Shown in pieces: positions 52,083 through 61,179 of a DNA stretch of 64,000 nucleotides (within the stretch, counting starts at the first letter, position 1; the number at the start of each line of letters is the position of its first letter). The translations under genes and the position numbers were made by a program. Location: assembly GCF_014646255.1 (NCBI RefSeq), contig NZ_BMNC01000007.1, positions 39,725 through 103,724 of the forward strand, given 5' to 3'. Source of the DNA: Lentzea pudingi (GTDB lineage Bacteria > Actinomycetota > Actinomycetes > Mycobacteriales > Pseudonocardiaceae). The notes below the pieces were generated by a model. It was not told where the DNA came from. It was given only the letters and a program-made list of their open reading frames with translations, and made no database searches.

Positions 52083-52343
52083 TCAGACGATCGCGGTGTC
52101 CACATAGCACCAGCGCCAGTCCTCGCCCGGCTCGAACGAGCGCATGACCGGATGCTGGGACGAACCGAAGTGCGCGGTCGCGTGCTTGTGGGGGCTCGAG
52201 TCGCAGCACGCCACGTGCCCGCAGGACAGGCACATCCGCAGGTGAGCCCAGTTGCGCTCACCCAGAGCGAGGCAGTCGACGCAGTCCTGCACCGACTCCG
52301 GTTGCACCGATCGAGGCAAGGCAGCCACGTGCGAACAGGTCAT
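52083..52343 (-). CDS. UBP-type zinc-finger protein
   Basis: 86 residues. Zinc ligands follow the UBP pattern: MTCSHV, QDCVDCLAL, RMCLSCGHVACCD, HKHATAHF and HPVMRSFEPGEDWRWCYVD. In eukaryotes the domain binds the ubiquitin C-terminus; in actinobacteria the same small proteins stand alone and their role is unknown. The ATG at 52343 fits the family's usual MTC start. It diverges from the antiporter gene. Confidence 0.85.
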   Translation of the reverse strand: MTCSHVAALPRSVQPESVQDCVDCLALGERNWAHLRMCLSCGHVACCDSSPHKHATAHFGSSQHPVMRSFEPGEDWRWCYVDTAIV

Positions 52344-52371
52344 GGCTTCCATCATTACGCAGAATGAGCGC

Positions 52372-53919
52372 ATGGTCGGGCCTGAACTCCTGCTGCTGCT
52401 CCTCGGTGCGTTGGTCGTCACGGCGATCGCCCGCCGGTTCAACTGGTCGGCGCCGCTGGTGCTGGTCGCCGTCGGGCTCGTGGTCTCGTTCATACCGGGC
52501 GTGCCGGAGTTCGAACTCGACCCGCACCTGATTCTGCTCGTGGTGCTGCCGCCGCTGCTCTACAGCGCGGCCCTGGACAGCTCGTACCTCAACATCCGCG
52601 CGAACCTGCGGCCGATCGGACTGCTCGCGGTCGGGCTGGTCCTGTTCACGACGCTGGTGGTCGGGGTCGTGGCGAAGCTGGTGTTCCCGGACCTGCCGTT
52701 CGCCGCGGCGCTGGTGCTGGGCGCGGTCGTGGCGCCGCCGGACGCCGTCGCCGCCGTCGCGATCGGGCGCAAGCTCGGCCTGCAACGGCGCGCGATGACG
52801 TTGCTGGTCGGGGAGAGCCTGATCAACGACGCCACCGCGCTCACGGCGTTCAAGGTCGCGGTGGCGGCCGCGGCGGGCGCCGCGATGCACCCCGTCGAGG
52901 GCGTCGGGTTGTTCCTGCTGGTCACGGCCGGCGGTATCGCGGTCGGGCTGGTCGTCGGCGTGGTGGTCCGGTTCCTGCGCAGGCGGCTCTGCGAGGGCGT
53001 GCTGGAGACCGCGCTGGGACTGCTGGTGCCGTTCGGTGCCTACCTGATCGCCGAGGAGGTCGCGCACGTCTCCGGTGTCCTCGCGGTCGTCGTCGCGGGG
53101 CTCTACATCGGCCACCACTCGCCGCGTGGCGGGTACTCGACCCGGTTGCAGGACGCCGCGGTCTGGAAGGCGCTGGACGCGTTGCTGGAGGCGTTCGTCT
53201 TCGCGCTCATCGGGCTGCAGGTGTCGGCGATCATCCGGGACGTCGACCTGGACGCCGCGCTGCTGCTCGGCGCCGGTGCCGTGCTGCTCGCCGCGATCCT
53301 CGCCCGGTTCGTCTGGATGTACCCGGCCACCTACATCCCCAGGTACATGTCGAAACGCGTGCGCGAGCGCGAACGTCCGCCGCACCTCGGCCAGGTGACG
53401 GTGATCGCGTGGGCCGGCATGCGCGGCGTGGTGACGCTGGCCGCGGCAGCCGCCGTCCCGACGAACGTCCCCGGTCGCGACATCATCCTGTTCTGCGCGT
53501 TCGTGGTCACGGTCGCGACCCTGCTGCTGCAGGGCCTGACGTTGCCGTGGGTCATCAACAAGATCGGCTTCGAGGGCGACGACGCCCGCGAGGACGCGCT
53601 GGCCGAGGCGCAGGTGCAGCACCGGGCGGCGCAGGCCGCGGTCACGAGGCTCGACGAGGAGATCGCCGACGTCCCCGACCACGTCCGCGACCAGCTGCGG
53701 TCGCTCGCCGAGCACCGGGGCAACGCCGCGTGGGAACGGCTCGGGCGGCAGGAGGAGGAGAGCCCGGCGGCCGCGTACCGCAGGCTGCGGCGGGTGATGC
53801 TGAGCGCCGAACGTGACGAGTTCGTCAAGGCCAGGGACAAGGGCGAGATCGACGACGAGGTGCTGTTCCGGGTGCTGCGCGAGCTGGACCTGGAAGAAGC
53901 CGCACTGTCCCGTGAGTAA
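52372..53919 (+). CDS. Na+/H+ antiporter, CPA1 family
   Basis: 515 residues. About 12 TM helices cover residues 1-400 with the core antiporter motifs GAVVAPPDAVAAVAIGRKL and GESLINDATALTAFK (ion-site Asp), then WAGMRGVVTLAAAAAVP. The C-terminal about 120 residues are hydrophilic (QVQHRAAQAAVTRLDEEIAD), likely a cytosolic regulatory tail. It exchanges Na+ (or K+) for protons. The ATG at 52372 begins MVGPELLLLLLGAL directly in helix 1; an upstream extension runs antisense over the zinc-finger gene and is not used. Confidence 0.92.
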   Translation: MVGPELLLLLLGALVVTAIARRFNWSAPLVLVAVGLVVSFIPGVPEFELDPHLILLVVLPPLLYSAALDSSYLNIRANLRPIGLLAVGLVLFTTLVVGVVAKLVFPDLPFAAALVLGAVVAPPDAVAAVAIGRKLGLQRRAMTLLVGESLINDATALTAFKVAVAAAAGAAMHPVEGVGLFLLVTAGGIAVGLVVGVVVRFLRRRLCEGVLETALGLLVPFGAYLIAEEVAHVSGVLAVVVAGLYIGHHSPRGGYSTRLQDAAVWKALDALLEAFVFALIGLQVSAIIRDVDLDAALLLGAGAVLLAAILARFVWMYPATYIPRYMSKRVRERERPPHLGQVTVIAWAGMRGVVTLAAAAAVPTNVPGRDIILFCAFVVTVATLLLQGLTLPWVINKIGFEGDDAREDALAEAQVQHRAAQAAVTRLDEEIADVPDHVRDQLRSLAEHRGNAAWERLGRQEEESPAAAYRRLRRVMLSAERDEFVKARDKGEIDDEVLFRVLRELDLEEAALSRE

Positions 53920-53985
53920 CCGTTCACCTGCATTTCGTGTTGCGATGCTTGGGTGCGCTCTCAACACCAAACGGGAGGTCGAACG

Positions 53986-55068
53986 ATGTATCGGAGAGGT
54001 CTAGCCGCCGTAGTCCTCGTGTTCGCGGGTGCGGTGGTGGCGTCCCTGCCCTCCGCGTCCGCACACGACGACAAGGGTCCGATCGTCATCGGGCACCGGG
54101 GCGCTTCGGCGTACCGGCCCGAGCACACGCTCGCGGCGTACGAACTGGCCGCGCGCATGGGTGCCGACTTCATCGAACCGGACCTGGTGCCCACCAAGGA
54201 CGGCAAGCTGGTCGCCCGGCACGAGAACGAGATCGGCGGCACCACGAACGTCGCCGACAAGCCGCAGTTCGCCGACCGCAAGAAGACCAAGACGATCGAC
54301 GGCGTCGCGGTCACCGGCTGGTTCACCGAGGACTTCACGCTCGCCGAGCTGAAGACGTTGCGCGCCAAGGAACGCATCCCGGCGATCCGCCCGCGCAACA
54401 CCCTCTACGACGGCCGGTTCGAGGTGCCGACGCTGCAGGAGGTCATCGACCTCTCGAAGCGCCTGTCCCGCGAGCTGCGCCGCGAGATCGGCATCTACCC
54501 CGAGACCAAGCACCCGACGTACTTCAAGTCGATCGGTCTCGCGCTGGAGCCGAAGCTCGTCGACGTCCTCAACCGCAACGGTCTGAACCGCGGCAGCGCC
54601 AAGGTCTACGTGCAGTCGTTCGAGGTCTCGAACCTCAAGGAGCTCAACCGGTCGCTGCGCGTGCCGATCGTGCAGCTGGTCAACGGTTCCGGAGCGCCGT
54701 ACGACTTCGTCGTGGCCAGGGACAAGCGCACCTACGCCGACCTGGTCACCCCGGCCGGGTTGCGCGAGGTCCGCTCGTACGCGGACGGCGTCGGCCTCAC
54801 CAAGGACATCATCATCCCGCGTGACGCCAACGGCTTCCTCAAGGCACCGACGACCGTCGTGAAGGACGCCCACCGGGCCGGCCTGGTCGTGCACTCCTGG
54901 ACGTTCCGCAACGAGAACTCGTTCCTGCCCGCGGACTTCCGGTCCTCGACCGACCCGGCCGCGTACGGCCGGGCCTTCGAGGAGTACGACCTGTTCTTCA
55001 AGCAGGGCGTCGACGGCGTGTTCGCGGACAACCCCGACACGGCCGTCGAGGCCAAGGTCAAGCGCTAG
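53986..55068 (+). CDS. glpQ: secreted glycerophosphodiester phosphodiesterase
   Basis: 360 residues. Signal peptide about 1-26 (ASLPSASAHD), then a GDPD TIM barrel: VIGHRGASAYRPEHTLAAYE with the first catalytic His, DFIEPDLVPTKDGKLVARHE with the metal-binding E-x-D and second His, and EIGIYPETKHPTYF. It hydrolyses deacylated phospholipids to glycerol-3-phosphate and an alcohol, scavenging phosphate or glycerol. GGGAGG precedes the ATG at 53986, ruling out the start 11 codons upstream. Its 3' end overlaps ssuD by 11 bp. Confidence 0.94.
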   Translation: MYRRGLAAVVLVFAGAVVASLPSASAHDDKGPIVIGHRGASAYRPEHTLAAYELAARMGADFIEPDLVPTKDGKLVARHENEIGGTTNVADKPQFADRKKTKTIDGVAVTGWFTEDFTLAELKTLRAKERIPAIRPRNTLYDGRFEVPTLQEVIDLSKRLSRELRREIGIYPETKHPTYFKSIGLALEPKLVDVLNRNGLNRGSAKVYVQSFEVSNLKELNRSLRVPIVQLVNGSGAPYDFVVARDKRTYADLVTPAGLREVRSYADGVGLTKDIIIPRDANGFLKAPTTVVKDAHRAGLVVHSWTFRNENSFLPADFRSSTDPAAYGRAFEEYDLFFKQGVDGVFADNPDTAVEAKVKR

Positions 55069-56182
55069 CGAGTGCGAGCGTGCGGTCCCCGTCGAGCAAC
55101 CCTCGTTGCTTCAGCAGGGGCCGCACGCCCTCACCGAACCAGTACGCCTCTTCGAGGTGCGGGTAGCCGGACAGCACGAACTCCTCGATCCCGATGGAGT
55201 GGTACTCCTCGATGAGGTCGGCGACCTCCTCATGAGACCCGACCAGTGCCGTTCCCGCGCCACCACGCACGAGTCCGACGCCGGCCCACAGGTTCGGGTA
55301 GATCTCCAGGCCACGGACACCACGGGTCAGGTCGCCGCCGTGCAGCGCCAGCATCCGTTGCTGCCCAACGGACTCCGACGCACCCAACTGCGCCTGCGCC
55401 TGCGCCACCGCCGCCGGGTCCAGCGCGTCGAGGAGCTTCGCGGCCGACGCCCACGCCTCCGCCGAGGTGTCCCGGCTGATCGTGTGCAGCCGGATGCCGA
55501 ACCGGATCGGCCGGTCCGTCAGCGCCCGCACCCGCGCGATCTTCTCGGCCACGTCGGCAGGCGGCTCGCCCCAGGTCAGGTAGACGTCCGCGCGAGCAGC
55601 GGCCACCGGGAGAGCGGCGTCGGACGAGCCACCGAAGTAGATCGGCGGCACCGGGTCCGGCGCGGCCAGCACGGTCGCGTCCTGCACCTGGTAGTGGTCG
55701 CCGTGGAACGAGAACGGCTTGCCCGTCCAGATCCCGCGCACGACCTGGAGGAACTCGTCGGTGCGCGCGTACCGCTGGTCCTTGTCGAGCCAGTCGCCGA
55801 ACCGTTGCTGTTCAACGGAGTCGCCGCCGGTCACGACGTTGAGCAGCAGCCGTCCGCGCGAGATCCGCTGGTACGTCGAGGCCATCTGCGCGGCGAGCGT
55901 CGGCGACAGCACGCCGGGCCGGAACGCCACCAGGAACTTCAGCGTCTTGGTCTGCGCGATCAACGCGGACGTGGTCAGCCACGCGTCCTCGCACCACGTT
56001 CCAGTCGGCGTGAGGACGCCGGTGAACCCGACCTGCTCGGCCGTGCGCGCGATCTGCGCCAGGTAGTCGATGTCCGGCTCACGACGGGTCCCGGCAGCGG
56101 GCGCGCGGTTGGCGTGGAAGTGCTCCACGACCGTGCGGCCGTCGCCGGACGTCGGCAGGAACCAGTGCAGCGTGATGCTCAT
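55058..56182 (-). CDS. ssuD: FMNH2-dependent alkanesulfonate monooxygenase
   Basis: 374 residues, bacterial-luciferase-like TIM barrel. MSITLHWFLPTSGDGR, QVGFTGVLTPTGTWCEDAW, FLVAFRPGVLSPTLAAQMA, LNVVTGGDSVEQQRFGDW and VYLTWGEPP are SsuD marks. With reduced FMN and O2 it splits alkanesulfonates into aldehyde and sulfite. GGGAG precedes the ATG at 56182, which overlaps the ssuA stop. It is last in the ssuCBAD operon; no flavin reductase (SsuE) gene is next to it. Confidence 0.93.
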   Translation of the reverse strand: MSITLHWFLPTSGDGRTVVEHFHANRAPAAGTRREPDIDYLAQIARTAEQVGFTGVLTPTGTWCEDAWLTTSALIAQTKTLKFLVAFRPGVLSPTLAAQMASTYQRISRGRLLLNVVTGGDSVEQQRFGDWLDKDQRYARTDEFLQVVRGIWTGKPFSFHGDHYQVQDATVLAAPDPVPPIYFGGSSDAALPVAAARADVYLTWGEPPADVAEKIARVRALTDRPIRFGIRLHTISRDTSAEAWASAAKLLDALDPAAVAQAQAQLGASESVGQQRMLALHGGDLTRGVRGLEIYPNLWAGVGLVRGGAGTALVGSHEEVADLIEEYHSIGIEEFVLSGYPHLEEAYWFGEGVRPLLKQRGLLDGDRTLALASA

Positions 56183-57150
56183 GCCAGATCTCCCTGGAAC
56201 CTCGTGTCGACGAACTTCCCGAAGTCGACCTTGCCCGGCAACGTCTTCTCCTCGGTGAACGCGTCCGCGAGCTCCTGCTCCGACCTGATCAGGGTGTCGT
56301 CGATCTTCACCGGCAGGTCGCCGTTGCGGTTCACCGCGGCCAGCGCGACCTCGTACTTCAGGCCCGTCTCCGCGGCCCACGCCTTCGCCCACTCCTCGCG
56401 GTGCGTGTCGGCCCACTTCTGGGCCTTGTAGTAGCGGATCAGGTACTCCTTGAGCGCTGGGTTCTTCCCCTTGTCGTCCAACGCCTTGCGGCCGGCGACC
56501 TGGAAGCCGTACCCGTTCGACTTGCCCTCGCCCGTGGTCAGCACGCGCGCCTTGGCCTCCTGCTGCGCCTGCGCGGTGTAGGGGTCCCAGACCGCCCACG
56601 CGTCGACCTTGCCCTGCGTGAACGCGCCGTACGCGTCGGAGGGCTGCAGGAAGTTCAGCGTGACGTCCTTGGTGCTCAACCCGTTGGCGCGCAACGTGAG
56701 CAGCACCTGACCGTGCGCCGAGCTGCCCTTGGCGACCGCGATGTTCTTGCCCTTGAGGTCCGTGACCTTCCGCAGCGGCGAGTTCTCCGGGACGAGGATC
56801 GCGTCGGCCTCGACCTGGCCCTTGGACGCGCCGATCGCGGCGATCTTGGCGTTCGCGGCCGCTGCGAAGATCGGGGGTGTGTTGCCCACACCCCCGATGT
56901 CGATGGCTCCGGCGGACGCGGCTTCGAGCAGCGGCGGGCCGGAGGTGAAGGTCGACCATTCGAGCTTGTGGGGGAAGTCGTCGAGCAGCCCGGCGGCCGT
57001 GAGCAACGCCTTCGCGCCGCCCTTCTGGTCGCCGACCTTGAGCACGACGTCGCCGGCGGCGGTGTCGGTCGAGGCGGCCGTCGAGCACCCGGTGGTGAGG
57101 AGGATCGCGGCGAGCAGGCCGAGCAGGCCTCTGTTAGGCGGCTTCTTCAA
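56179..57150 (-). CDS. ssuA: aliphatic sulfonate ABC transporter, binding lipoprotein
   Basis: 323 residues. A short signal sequence with lipobox LLTTGCS is followed by a type II periplasmic-binding fold: VVLKVGDQKGGAKALL, LEWSTFTSGPPLLEAASAGAIDIGGVG and GKNIAVAKGSSAHGQVLL. This is the SsuA/TauA-type pattern. TTG at 57150 is chosen as start because GGGAG sits 6 nt upstream and it gives LKKPPNRGLLGLLAAILL; it then overlaps the 3' end of ssuB by 17 bp. Confidence 0.9.
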   Translation of the reverse strand: MKKPPNRGLLGLLAAILLTTGCSTAASTDTAAGDVVLKVGDQKGGAKALLTAAGLLDDFPHKLEWSTFTSGPPLLEAASAGAIDIGGVGNTPPIFAAAANAKIAAIGASKGQVEADAILVPENSPLRKVTDLKGKNIAVAKGSSAHGQVLLTLRANGLSTKDVTLNFLQPSDAYGAFTQGKVDAWAVWDPYTAQAQQEAKARVLTTGEGKSNGYGFQVAGRKALDDKGKNPALKEYLIRYYKAQKWADTHREEWAKAWAAETGLKYEVALAAVNRNGDLPVKIDDTLIRSEQELADAFTEEKTLPGKVDFGKFVDTRFQGDLA

Positions 57151-57835
57151 CGTCCACTCCCAGATCAGCGAGTACGCGGGTGCGTTGCTCCACAACGGAT
57201 GCCCGGCGGCGCGGGCGGGGCAGGTCGACGTGGTGCGTGGCGACGATCCGGCCCTCGTCGAGCACGAGGATGCGGTCGGCCAGCAGCAACGCCTCGTCGA
57301 CGTCGTGCGTCACGAGCAGCACGGCGGGCTTGTGCCTGATCCACAGGTCTTCCACCAGGTGGTGCATGGCGAGCCTGGTCAGCGCGTCGAGCGCGCCGAA
57401 CGGTTCGTCGAGCAGCAGCACGTCCGGCTCGCGCACCAATGCCCGTGCGAGCGAGACCCGTTGCGCCTCACCGCCGGACAACGTCAGCGGCCACGCGTCG
57501 GCGTGATCGGTCAGCCGCACTTCCTCCAGCGCCTTCAACGCGATCGCGCGGCCGTCCGGCCTGTGCAGCCCCAGCGAGATGTTGCGCCAGACCTTGCGCC
57601 ACGGCAGCAGACGCGGCTGCTGGAACGCGATCGACACCGTGCCGGGAACCTCGGCCTCACCCTCGACGTCCCGGTCCAGGCCCGCGAGGATCCGCAGCAA
57701 CGTCGACTTGCCGCAGCCACTGCGTCCGAGCAACGCCACGAACTCGCCGGGCTCGACTTCGAGGTCGATGCCGTCGAGCACCGTCCGTGCGCCGAAAGCC
57801 TTGGTCAGGCCGCGCACGCTCACCGCTTTTGCCAC
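57134..57835 (-). CDS. ssuB: aliphatic sulfonate ABC transporter, ATPase
   Basis: 233 residues. Walker A GRSGCGKSTLL, the ABC signature LSGGEAQRVSLARAL, Walker B VLLLDEPFGALDA and the switch His in LLVTHDVDEAL are all intact. It powers sulfonate import with SsuC and SsuA. GTG start at 57835, inside the last 16 bp of ssuC; the 3' end overlaps ssuA. Confidence 0.94.
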   Translation of the reverse strand: MAKAVSVRGLTKAFGARTVLDGIDLEVEPGEFVALLGRSGCGKSTLLRILAGLDRDVEGEAEVPGTVSIAFQQPRLLPWRKVWRNISLGLHRPDGRAIALKALEEVRLTDHADAWPLTLSGGEAQRVSLARALVREPDVLLLDEPFGALDALTRLAMHHLVEDLWIRHKPAVLLVTHDVDEALLLADRILVLDEGRIVATHHVDLPRPRRRASVVEQRTRVLADLGVDVEEAA

Positions 57836-58629
57836 CGCAGGATCCTCCTTTCCAGCAACCGCACCAGGGCGTCCGTCGTCAGGCCGAGCAGCGCGTAGAC
57901 CACGAGGCCGACGACCACGACGTCGGTGCGGAGGAACTCACGGGCGTTGTTGATCAGGAAGCCGAGGCCGGCGTCGGCGTTGATCTGCTCGGCGACGATC
58001 AGCGACAGCCAGGCGGTGCCGAACGCGATCCGCAGTCCCACCAGGGTTTGCGGCACGGCGGACGGCAGCACCACGTGCACGACCCGTTCGATCCGGCTGT
58101 AGCCGAGCACCCGTGCGGCCTCGACCAGGCCGGGATCGGTCTGCCGGATGCCCGCGTGCAGGTTGAGGTAGAGCGGGAACGCCACCCCGGCCGCGACCAG
58201 CGCGAGTTTGGGTTCCTCGCCGATGCCGAACCAGAGGATGAACAACGGGATCAGGCCGAGGTGCGGCAGCGTCCGCAACATCTGCACGGGCGGGTCCAGC
58301 AATGTCTCGCCCCACCGGGAAAGGCCGGAGACAAGGCCCAGGACAACTCCGGCAAAGCCGCCGATCAGGAATCCGAAGAACACGCGGGTGATGGACACCG
58401 CGAACGCCTCGACCAATTGGCCGTCGGCGATCAGCTCACCGGCGGACTGCGCCACGGTGAGCGGAGAAGCGAGTTTGTCGGGCGACAGCACACCCGTTGA
58501 GCTGGCCAGTTGCCACAGCAGGACCAGCGCGACAGGGCTGATCCACCGCAGCGGCAGCGTGAACTTCCGCGTCTGCACGGGTGTCGCGGTTTTCGGCCGC
58601 GTGGCCACTCCTGCTATGGACAAGGTCAT
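57820..58629 (-). CDS. ssuC: aliphatic sulfonate ABC transporter, permease
   Basis: 269 residues. About six TM helices with the binding-protein-dependent transport motif EAARVLGYSRIERVVHVVLPSAVP (EAA loop) and IAFGTAWLSLIVAEQIN. The ATG at 58629 (MTLSIAGVATRPKTATPV) leaves a 25-residue cytosolic leader before helix 1; a longer frame upstream is unlikely. First gene of ssuCBAD; its promoter should lie in 58630-58775. Confidence 0.92.
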   Translation of the reverse strand: MTLSIAGVATRPKTATPVQTRKFTLPLRWISPVALVLLWQLASSTGVLSPDKLASPLTVAQSAGELIADGQLVEAFAVSITRVFFGFLIGGFAGVVLGLVSGLSRWGETLLDPPVQMLRTLPHLGLIPLFILWFGIGEEPKLALVAAGVAFPLYLNLHAGIRQTDPGLVEAARVLGYSRIERVVHVVLPSAVPQTLVGLRIAFGTAWLSLIVAEQINADAGLGFLINNAREFLRTDVVVVGLVVYALLGLTTDALVRLLERRILRWQKR

Positions 58630-58775
58630 GGGCGGAAGTACAGGCGAGCCCACGGGACGAGTCAACGACGCCCAAATCGTGAAAACGCGTCGTACATCGA
58701 GATGTTCCCCGCACGGACACATTTCCTGCCAACGGCTGAGTGACAGCCGGAGCCTCAGCGATCACGATTCACGCC

Positions 58776-59496
58776 ATGGATCCGGAGGGGGACAGACGGA
58801 GGGTGCCCTGGGGCACCGCACTGCGTTTCACGGCACTGGCTCTGCTCACGTCCGCGGTCACGGCGGCGATCTTCGGTGAGTACGCGTCGATGTGGAACTC
58901 GGCCACTCCGCTCGACGACGCGCGTTGCCAGGTGAGGTCGGGCTATTACCTCGCCCCCGGCGCCGAGAAGTCCACATGGGACGGTTATCGGGCGTGCCTG
59001 GAGCCGTTCGTCCACGGCCGGGAGTGGTGGATCGCGGGCGGGCTGGCGCTGCTCCTCGGGGTGACGTCGCTGATCTACGCGCTGCACCCGGTCTGGTTGC
59101 GGTACCGGCGAAACCTGGCCCCGATCCCGGAGGAACTGGTCGAGCCGCTCGACTCACTGGTGGCGGAGGTCCCGCTAGCGAAGGCACCGGTGTTCCTGAT
59201 CGATCGCGCGAAGACCCGTGCCGGCGCCGTCACGTTCGGCACGCACGGCCGCAAGTACGTGGCGCTCACCGTCGGCGTGATGGCGTTGCGGCGCATCGAA
59301 CCCGAGTCGTTCCGCACGATCGTCCTCGACGAGCTCGCGCACGTCCGCCGGGGCCTCGCGCTCACCTCCGCCACGCGGGCGTTGTGGCGGGCGTTCGCCG
59401 TCGCGGTGCTCGTGCCGTTCGCGGTCATCGCCCTGGGAGCGGCCGCAGGACGGCCTGAGAGCCACGAGGACGTGGCGGTGGGGACCTGGATGGACG
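58776..59496 (+). pseudogene. M48-like membrane metallopeptidase, disrupted and active-site-degenerate
   Basis: The first about 240 codons look like an M48-type membrane peptidase: TM helices at ALRFTALALLTSAVTAAIFG and WWIAGGLALLLGVTSLIYAL, then KAPVFLIDRAKTRAGAVTFG, and a would-be zinc motif LDELAHVRR. The usual HExxH reads DELAH, so one zinc-binding His is missing. Near 59490 the third-codon-position GC bias moves to another frame, while this frame stays open to 60002 as antisense of purA. I infer a frameshift or deletion. The ATG at 58776 is the best start; a GTG at 58740 is possible. Confidence 0.5.
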
Positions 59497-59829
59497 GTGG
59501 GCCGGGAGCGGGTGAAGGCCGTCGTGGAGGCCAGCGAGAGGGTGTTCGCCGGCGTGCGGGCCGCGGACCCGGCGGCGATCGCGGCCGGGTGCGAGGCGCT
59601 CGGGCCGGTGCTGCGCGAGCCGTTCCCCGCGCCCCCTGCCCCGAGGATCGCCGCGATGTGGGCGGACGGGGTGCGGGCGCTGGAGAACGGCACGCGGTCG
59701 TGCCTCGCCGTGTTCCGGGACTCCGGCCCCGACGACGGGTCGATGACGAGCGAGTTCCTGAAGGGCCTCGACCAGCTGGAGGTCACGCGGACCGCGCTGG
59801 CCGAGGCCCAGCGGCGGGCTGTCAGCTGA
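59497..59829 (+). CDS. short helical protein or detached 3' part of the M48-like gene
   Basis: 110 residues from a GTG: GRERVKAVVEASERVFAGVR, then DPAAIAAGCEALGPVLREPF and a Gly/Ser segment FRDSGPDDGSMTSEFLKGLD. It is predicted helical. Codon use is strongly GC-biased in this frame, so it is or was coding. It begins exactly where the upstream frame loses coding character. Either a separate small gene or the second half of a frameshifted one; no function assignable. The 3' end overlaps purA by 8 bp. Confidence 0.45.
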   Translation: MGRERVKAVVEASERVFAGVRAADPAAIAAGCEALGPVLREPFPAPPAPRIAAMWADGVRALENGTRSCLAVFRDSGPDDGSMTSEFLKGLDQLEVTRTALAEAQRRAVS

Positions 59830-61111
59830 GCACGTCGTGGCGCACGATCGTCTGGTCGCGGCCGGGACCGACGCCGATCGCCGAGACGCGGGCGCCGATG
59901 ATGCTCTCCAGGTACTCGACGTACGCCTTGGCGTTCGCCGGGAGCTCGTCGAACGAGCGGCAGTGCGAGATGTCCTCGAACCAGCCCGGCAGCTCCTCGT
60001 AGACCGGGACGGCGTGGTGCACGTCGGTCTGCGTCATCGGCATCTCGTCGACGCGGCGACCGTCCACTTCGTACGCGACGCAGACCGGGACCCGCTCCAG
60101 GCCCGACAGCACGTCGAGCTTGGTGAGGAAGTAGTCGGTGATGCCGTTGACGCGCGAGGCGTACCGCGCGATCACGGCGTCGAACCAGCCGGTGCGGCGC
60201 GAGCGGCCGGTGGTGACACCGAACTCGCCGCCCTGCTTGCGCAGGTACTCGCCCTGGTCGTCGTTGAGCTCGGTCGGGAACGGACCGGAGCCGACGCGGG
60301 TCGTGTACGCCTTCAGGATGCCGATGACGGTGCTGATGCGGGTCGGGCCCACACCGGAACCGACCGTCGCGCCACCCGACGTCGGGTTCGACGACGTGAC
60401 GAACGGGTAGGTGCCGTGGTCGACGTCGAGCAGGGTGCCCTGCGAGCCCTCGAGCACGACGATCTCGTCGCGGTCGAGCGCCTGGTTGAGCAGCAGGCGG
60501 GTGTCGGCGATGCGGTGCACGAAGTGCTGACCGTGCTCGAGCACCTGGTCGACGACCTGGTCGGCGTCGAGCGCCTTGCGGTTGTAGACCTTGACCAGCA
60601 CCTGGTTCTTGAAGTCCAGGGCGGCCTCGACCTTCTGCCGGAGGATCTTCTCGTCCAGCAGGTCCTGCACGCGGACGCCGACGCGGGCCAGCTTGTCCTG
60701 GTAGGCCGGGCCGATGCCGCGCCCGGTCGTCCCGATCTTGGCCTTGCCCAGGTAGCGCTCGGTCACCTTGTCGATGGCCACGTGGTACGGCATGATCAAG
60801 TGCGCGTCCGACGAGATCAGCAGACCGCTGGTGTCGACGCCCTTCTCCTCCAGGCCCGCGAGCTCCTTGAGCAGCACGCCGGGGTCGACCACGACACCGT
60901 TGCCGATCACGTTCTTCACGCCGGGCGTGAGGATGCCGGAGGGGATGAGGTGGAGGGCGAACTTCTGACCGTCCGGGAGGACGACGGTGTGACCCGCGTT
61001 GTTGCCGCCCTGGTAGCGAACGATCCATTGGACACGCTCACCGAGGATGTCGGTGGCCTTGCCCTTGCCCTCATCGCCCCACTGGGCACCGATCAGCACG
61101 ACGGCCGGCAT
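59822..61111 (-). CDS. purA: adenylosuccinate synthetase
   Basis: 429 residues. It makes adenylosuccinate from IMP, aspartate and GTP. GAQWGDEGKGKATDILGE (P-loop region), YQGGNNAGHTVV, GTTGRGIGPAYQDK and VLEGSQGTLLDVDHGTYPFVT are family signatures. GGAG lies 6 nt before the ATG at 61111; longer upstream frames lack family sequence. It diverges from the conserved gene at 61180. Confidence 0.97.
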   Translation of the reverse strand: MPAVVLIGAQWGDEGKGKATDILGERVQWIVRYQGGNNAGHTVVLPDGQKFALHLIPSGILTPGVKNVIGNGVVVDPGVLLKELAGLEEKGVDTSGLLISSDAHLIMPYHVAIDKVTERYLGKAKIGTTGRGIGPAYQDKLARVGVRVQDLLDEKILRQKVEAALDFKNQVLVKVYNRKALDADQVVDQVLEHGQHFVHRIADTRLLLNQALDRDEIVVLEGSQGTLLDVDHGTYPFVTSSNPTSGGATVGSGVGPTRISTVIGILKAYTTRVGSGPFPTELNDDQGEYLRKQGGEFGVTTGRSRRTGWFDAVIARYASRVNGITDYFLTKLDVLSGLERVPVCVAYEVDGRRVDEMPMTQTDVHHAVPVYEELPGWFEDISHCRSFDELPANAKAYVEYLESIIGARVSAIGVGPGRDQTIVRHDVLS

Positions 61112-61179
61112 GTGAAACTCCAAGCACTTGGACTGGTTCAAGCGAATGCCGGTACGTGAGGGTAGACCAGGAGATGACC

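Noticed and set aside
55058..57088. Single long frame that would fuse SsuA-region sequence to SsuD
   Set aside because: The upstream part is out of frame with ssuA and lacks sense; the SsuD N-terminus and its Shine-Dalgarno are clear at 56182.
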